Source of the DNA: an uncultured Frankiales bacterium
GTDB taxonomy: Bacteria > Actinomycetota > Actinomycetes > Mycobacteriales > SCTD01
Assembly: GCA_946479905.1 (NCBI GenBank)
Contig: CAMLIA010000186.1
Span: forward strand, 1 to 8,187
Reading direction: 5' to 3'
DNA: 8,187 nt
The notes under the pieces are model-generated. The model worked only from the letters and a program-made list of their open reading frames with translations, was not told the DNA's origin and searched no databases. Position numbers and translations under genes: made by a program. This document shows positions 5,182-8,187 of the stretch, piece after piece; positions within the stretch are counted from its first letter, which is position 1, and each line of letters starts with the position of its first letter.

Positions 5182-7473
5182 ATGACCACAGAGGCGCCGC
5201 GCTCGCTCGCGGACGCTCTGCGCGCCTGGCCGGACGAGCGGCTGGCGCGGCTGCTGCAGGCCCGTCCCGACCTCGCCGTGCCCATCCCCCCTGACCTCGG
5301 CGTGCTCGCGTCCCGCGCGGCGGTCCGGTTGTCCGTGCTGCGCGCCCTGGACGGCCTGGACGCCTACCGGCTGAGCCTGCTGGAGGCGCTGGCGCTGTCG
5401 GAGGGCCCGTTGCCCCTGGCCGACCCGGAGGCGGCCGCGTCACTGGAGGACCTGGCGCTGATCTGGGGCGGTCACCCCGACTGGCACCTGGTCGGCAGCG
5501 TGCGGGACGTGCTGGCGAGCGGCACCGGCCTGGGCCGGCCGCTCGCCGTGCTGCTCGCCGATCACACCGGCGACCGGCTCGCCGCGCTCGAGGCGTTCCT
5601 CGACGTCGACGGCCGCGACGCGGTGCTCGCCACCCTGACCGACGACGAGCAGGTGCTCCGGCTGCTCGAGGGCGCCGACCCGCAGGTCCTCGCCGTGCTG
5701 CGCCAGCTCGCCGGCGGGCCGCCCTACGGCAAGGTGCGGGACGCCCGCCGGGTCACGACCCCCGACGAGCTCGACAGCCCGGTCCGCTGGCTGCTCGCGC
5801 ACGGCCTGCTGGTCGCCATCGACGACGACACCGTGGAGCTGCCGCGCGAGATCGGGCTGATGATGCGGGGTACGCCCTCGGCGGCCCAGCAGCCCCCGCC
5901 GCTCACGACCACGAAGGTGGGCGTCAAGGACGTCGACCGGGCCGCGGCGCACGAGGCCGCCGACGTCGTCGGCAAGGTCGAGAAGCTGCTCGAGAGCTGG
6001 GCCGAGGACCCCCCGTCGGTGCTGCGGTCCGGCGGGCTCGGCGTGCGCGACCTGAAGCGCGCCGCGAAGGAGCTCGACGTCACCGAGCCCGCTGCCGCGC
6101 TGCTCGTCGAGGTCGCGTTCGCCGCCGGCCTGCTGGACCACACGCCGAGCGTCGACCCCGACTGGCTGCCCACACCGGCGTTCGACCGGTGGGTCGCGAT
6201 GCCGACCGAGGACCGCTGGCTCGAGCTGGTGCGGGCGTGGATCGGCATGACGAGGATGCCGACGCTCGTGGGCATGCGCGACGAGCGCGACAAGGCGCTC
6301 GCGGCGCTGTCGCAGGAGGTCGAGCGGTCCAGCGCGCCGACCGACCGGCGTCGGGTCCTCGACCTGCTCCGCGAGACGCCACCGGGCACGGCTGTCAGCG
6401 AGGACGTCGTCGTGGCCGTGCTCGCCTGGCGGGCCCCGCGTCGCGGCGGCCGGTTGCGGGACGTGCTCCCGAGCTGGGTGCTCGGGGAGGTCGCCGCCCT
6501 CGGGCTCAGCGGCCGGCAGGGGCTGTCGTCCTTCGCCCGGCTGCTGCTCGACGGGCACGACCGGGACGCGGCCCGGGCGCTGCGCGACCTGCTCCCGGAT
6601 CCGCTCGACCACGTGCTCGTGCAGCCCGACCTCACCGTCGTCGCGCCTGGCCCCCTGGAGCGCGAGCTCGCCAGGGAGCTGGCCCTGGTGGCCGACGTCG
6701 AGTCGACCGGCGGCGCCACCGTCTTCCGGGTCAGCGAGGCGTCGGTGCGCCGCGCCCTCGACGCCGGCCGCAGCAGCGCCGACCTGCACGAGCTGTTCCG
6801 CAGCAGGTCGAGAACCCCTGTGCCACAAGGCCTCTCCTACCTGATCGACGACGTCGCCCGGCGGCACGGCCGGCTCCGGGTCGGGACGAGCGCCAGCTAC
6901 CTGCGCTGCGACGACGAGGCGCTGCTCACCGAGGTGCTGGCCTCGAAGCGCGCCGAGGTGCTGGGGCTCCGGCGGATCGCCCCGACGGTCGTCACCAGCG
7001 CGGCGTCCATCAACCAGGTCCTCGAGGTGCTCCGGAGCATGGGGCACGCACCGGCTGCGGAGGCACCCGACGGGGCGCTGCTGGTCGCCCGCGGCGACGC
7101 ACGTCGTACCCCCGCCCGGCAGCGACCGACCCGGCACGGCGAGGCGCAGCCGATGCCCGACGAGCAGGCCCGGCTCGCGGTCGGGGCGCTGCGCGCCGGC
7201 GACCTCGCGGCCCGCGCCAACCGCCGCGCACCGGTCACCGTCCGCTCCGTGTCGGACGCGTCGGCCTTCCTGCACCAGGCGGTGCGGGAAGGGCGGCAGG
7301 TGTGGCTGGGTTATGTCGATGCGCAGGGCCGACCCACGTCCCGCGTCGTCGAGCCCAAGACGATCGACGGTGGCTACGTCACGGCGTACGACCACCTGCG
7401 CCAGGAGGACCGCACGTTCTCCCTGCACCGCATCACCGGCGTCGCCGAGATCGAGGAAGCCCCGCATGACTGA
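5182..7473 (+). CDS. XPB-companion protein (Helicase_C_3 domain) with C-terminal WYL-like domain
   Basis: A 763-residue protein of the actinobacterial family usually labelled helicase-associated (Helicase_C_3, XPB/Ssl2-like); from memory the M. tuberculosis homologue next to the XPB gene is similar in length. The N-terminus ([24 protein letters not shown]) is typical. Winged-helix-like segments appear at about 150-232 (to [10 protein letters not shown]) and 254-320. Residues 478-625 form the Helicase_C_3-type domain ([15 protein letters not shown]...[23 protein letters not shown]), which also occurs at the start of the next gene. A disordered Arg/Pro-rich linker (about 626-680) leads to a WYL-like domain (687-763: [19 protein letters not shown], then DRTFSLHRI). 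There are no Walker A or B motifs, so it is not itself an ATPase; a partner or regulator of XPB in DNA repair is inferred. It overlaps the XPB gene by 8 bases. The start is supported by the family-like N-terminus. Confidence 0.9.
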   Translation: MTTEAPRSLADALRAWPDERLARLLQARPDLAVPIPPDLGVLASRAAVRLSVLRALDGLDAYRLSLLEALALSEGPLPLADPEAAASLEDLALIWGGHPDWHLVGSVRDVLASGTGLGRPLAVLLADHTGDRLAALEAFLDVDGRDAVLATLTDDEQVLRLLEGADPQVLAVLRQLAGGPPYGKVRDARRVTTPDELDSPVRWLLAHGLLVAIDDDTVELPREIGLMMRGTPSAAQQPPPLTTTKVGVKDVDRAAAHEAADVVGKVEKLLESWAEDPPSVLRSGGLGVRDLKRAAKELDVTEPAAALLVEVAFAAGLLDHTPSVDPDWLPTPAFDRWVAMPTEDRWLELVRAWIGMTRMPTLVGMRDERDKALAALSQEVERSSAPTDRRRVLDLLRETPPGTAVSEDVVVAVLAWRAPRRGGRLRDVLPSWVLGEVAALGLSGRQGLSSFARLLLDGHDRDAARALRDLLPDPLDHVLVQPDLTVVAPGPLERELARELALVADVESTGGATVFRVSEASVRRALDAGRSSADLHELFRSRSRTPVPQGLSYLIDDVARRHGRLRVGTSASYLRCDDEALLTEVLASKRAEVLGLRRIAPTVVTSAASINQVLEVLRSMGHAPAAEAPDGALLVARGDARRTPARQRPTRHGEAQPMPDEQARLAVGALRAGDLAARANRRAPVTVRSVSDASAFLHQAVREGRQVWLGYVDAQGRPTSRVVEPKTIDGGYVTAYDHLRQEDRTFSLHRITGVAEIEEAPHD
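7454..7459 (+). promoter_or_regulatory. Ribosome binding site of the XPB gene
   Basis: AGGAAG inside the last codons of the upstream gene, 6 bases before ATG 7466. It fixes the XPB start within an 8-base gene overlap. Confidence 0.7.
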
Positions 7474-8187
7474 CGGACCGCTCATCGTCCAGAGCGACAA
7501 GACGCTGCTCCTCGAGGTCGACCACCCGCTGGCCGGTGAGTGCCGCGCGGCGATCGCGCCGTTCGCGGAGCTCGAGCGCTCGCCGGAGCACGTCCACACC
7601 TACCGGCTCACGCCGCTGGGGCTCTGGAACGCCCGCGCCGCCGGTCACGACGCCGAGCAGGTCGTCGACGCGCTCGTCCGGTTCTCCCGGTACGCCGTGC
7701 CGCACGCGCTGCTCGTCGACGTCGCCGACACCATGGACCGCTTCGGTCGGCTGCGCCTGGAGCAGGACCCGGTGCACGGCCTGGTGCTGCGGACCAGCGA
7801 TCGCGCCGTCCTCGAGGAGGTCGTCCGGTCGAAGAAGGTCAGCCCGATGCTCGGCGCGCGGCTCGACCCCGAGACGGTCATCGCCTTCCCGTCGGAGCGC
7901 GGCCGCCTCAAGCAGGCCCTGCTCAAGGTCGGCTGGCCCGCGGAGGACCTCGCCGGGTACGTCGACGGCGAGGCGCACGAGATCACCCTCAAGCAGGACG
8001 ACTGGCACCTGCGCGACTACCAGCAGCTCGCGGTCGACGGCTTCTGGCTCGGCGGCTCGGGGGTCGTGGTCCTCCCCTGCGGTGCCGGCAAGACGCTCGT
8101 CGGCGCGGCCGCGATGGCTCGCGCGGGCGCGACCACGCTCATCCTCGTCACCAACACCGTCAGCGGCCGGCAGTGGAAGTCCGAGCT
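7466..8187 (+). CDS. xpb: XPB/ERCC3-type DNA repair helicase, N-terminal part
   Basis: The first 240 codons of a protein usually about 550 residues; it runs off the window. XPB is a superfamily 2 3'-5' DNA helicase; bacterial forms are thought to act in nucleotide excision repair, with eukaryotic XPB in TFIIH as the better-known relative. Residues 6-160 form an N-terminal domain ([20 protein letters not shown] at the start, ending near KVGWPAED) homologous to the Helicase_C_3 region of the preceding gene. [13 protein letters not shown] is the Q-motif-like segment, and LPCGAGKT is Walker A, with K209 and T210 at the ATP phosphates. [18 protein letters not shown] is motif Ia. The DEAD/DEVH box, the RED motif, the thumb and the second RecA lobe lie outside. 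It overlaps the upstream gene by 8 bases, so it is almost certainly co-expressed with it. Confidence 0.92.
   Translation, partial: MTDGPLIVQSDKTLLLEVDHPLAGECRAAIAPFAELERSPEHVHTYRLTPLGLWNARAAGHDAEQVVDALVRFSRYAVPHALLVDVADTMDRFGRLRLEQDPVHGLVLRTSDRAVLEEVVRSKKVSPMLGARLDPETVIAFPSERGRLKQALLKVGWPAEDLAGYVDGEAHEITLKQDDWHLRDYQQLAVDGFWLGGSGVVVLPCGAGKTLVGAAAMARAGATTLILVTNTVSGRQWKSE

Noticed and set aside
6189..7469. Rightward frame overlapping the XPB companion in another phase
   Set aside because: An Arg/Ala/Gly/Pro-rich product, typical of a shifted frame in GC-rich DNA.
5440..7599. 719-codon leftward open frame opposite the XPB companion
   Set aside because: Composition is His/Arg/Gly/Val-rich with no recognisable domain; the rightward protein is a clear family member over its full length.
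7433..8008. Leftward open frame opposite the start of XPB
   Set aside because: Antisense shadow with no domain; the XPB frame carries conserved helicase motifs.

Overview
The window reads as chromosomal DNA of a high-GC actinobacterium (Actinomycetota). Third codon positions are almost all G or C, GTG starts are common, and the gene content is typical of the group: an XPB-type helicase with its companion protein, a long-tailed cold-shock protein, a DUF3027 protein and a DUF2771-like lipoprotein. I cannot name a genus. I see no mobile element, phage gene, CRISPR array, tRNA or rRNA, and no gene-free stretch longer than about 145 bases.

Layout. Bases 1-3072 are read leftward: a DUF3027 protein, then an SPFH/GYF membrane-scaffold protein, then a double zinc-ribbon membrane protein whose GTG overlaps the SPFH stop by four bases, then the first 19 codons of an amidohydrolase. 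A rightward lipoprotein gene (3217-3678) diverges from the DUF3027 gene. It converges with 3 bp to spare on a leftward cold-shock-domain gene (3682-4068). Behind that come a leftward larE-type sulfur transferase (4139-4933) and an unrecognised leftward 55-residue acidic small protein (4958-5125). From 5182 rightward runs a two-gene operon: a 763-residue XPB-companion protein ending in a WYL-like domain, and the first 240 codons of the XPB helicase, which leaves the window with its Walker A motif just read.

How the genes work together. The SPFH and zinc-ribbon proteins resemble the YdjI/YdjG pair of the Bacillus subtilis ydjFGHI operon, so a membrane-stress scaffold is the best guess; no PspA or TPM-domain gene is present here. 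The XPB companion and XPB are overlapped by 8 bp and share a domain of about 150 residues that I can align by eye, so they probably act on the same DNA. LarE would supply sulfur for nickel-pincer cofactor synthesis, but larB and larC are not here.

Most notable observations: (1) four genes without a Shine-Dalgarno sequence each have a TANNNT hexamer 6-7 bases before the start codon, suggesting leaderless transcripts; (2) an unlisted small gene with a very strong ribosome binding site; (3) the shared domain between XPB and its companion; (4) a three-cysteine LarE that may carry an iron-sulfur cluster; (5) a 7-bp inverted repeat in the divergent intergenic region before the XPB operon. I did not find a convincing entirely new multi-gene system.
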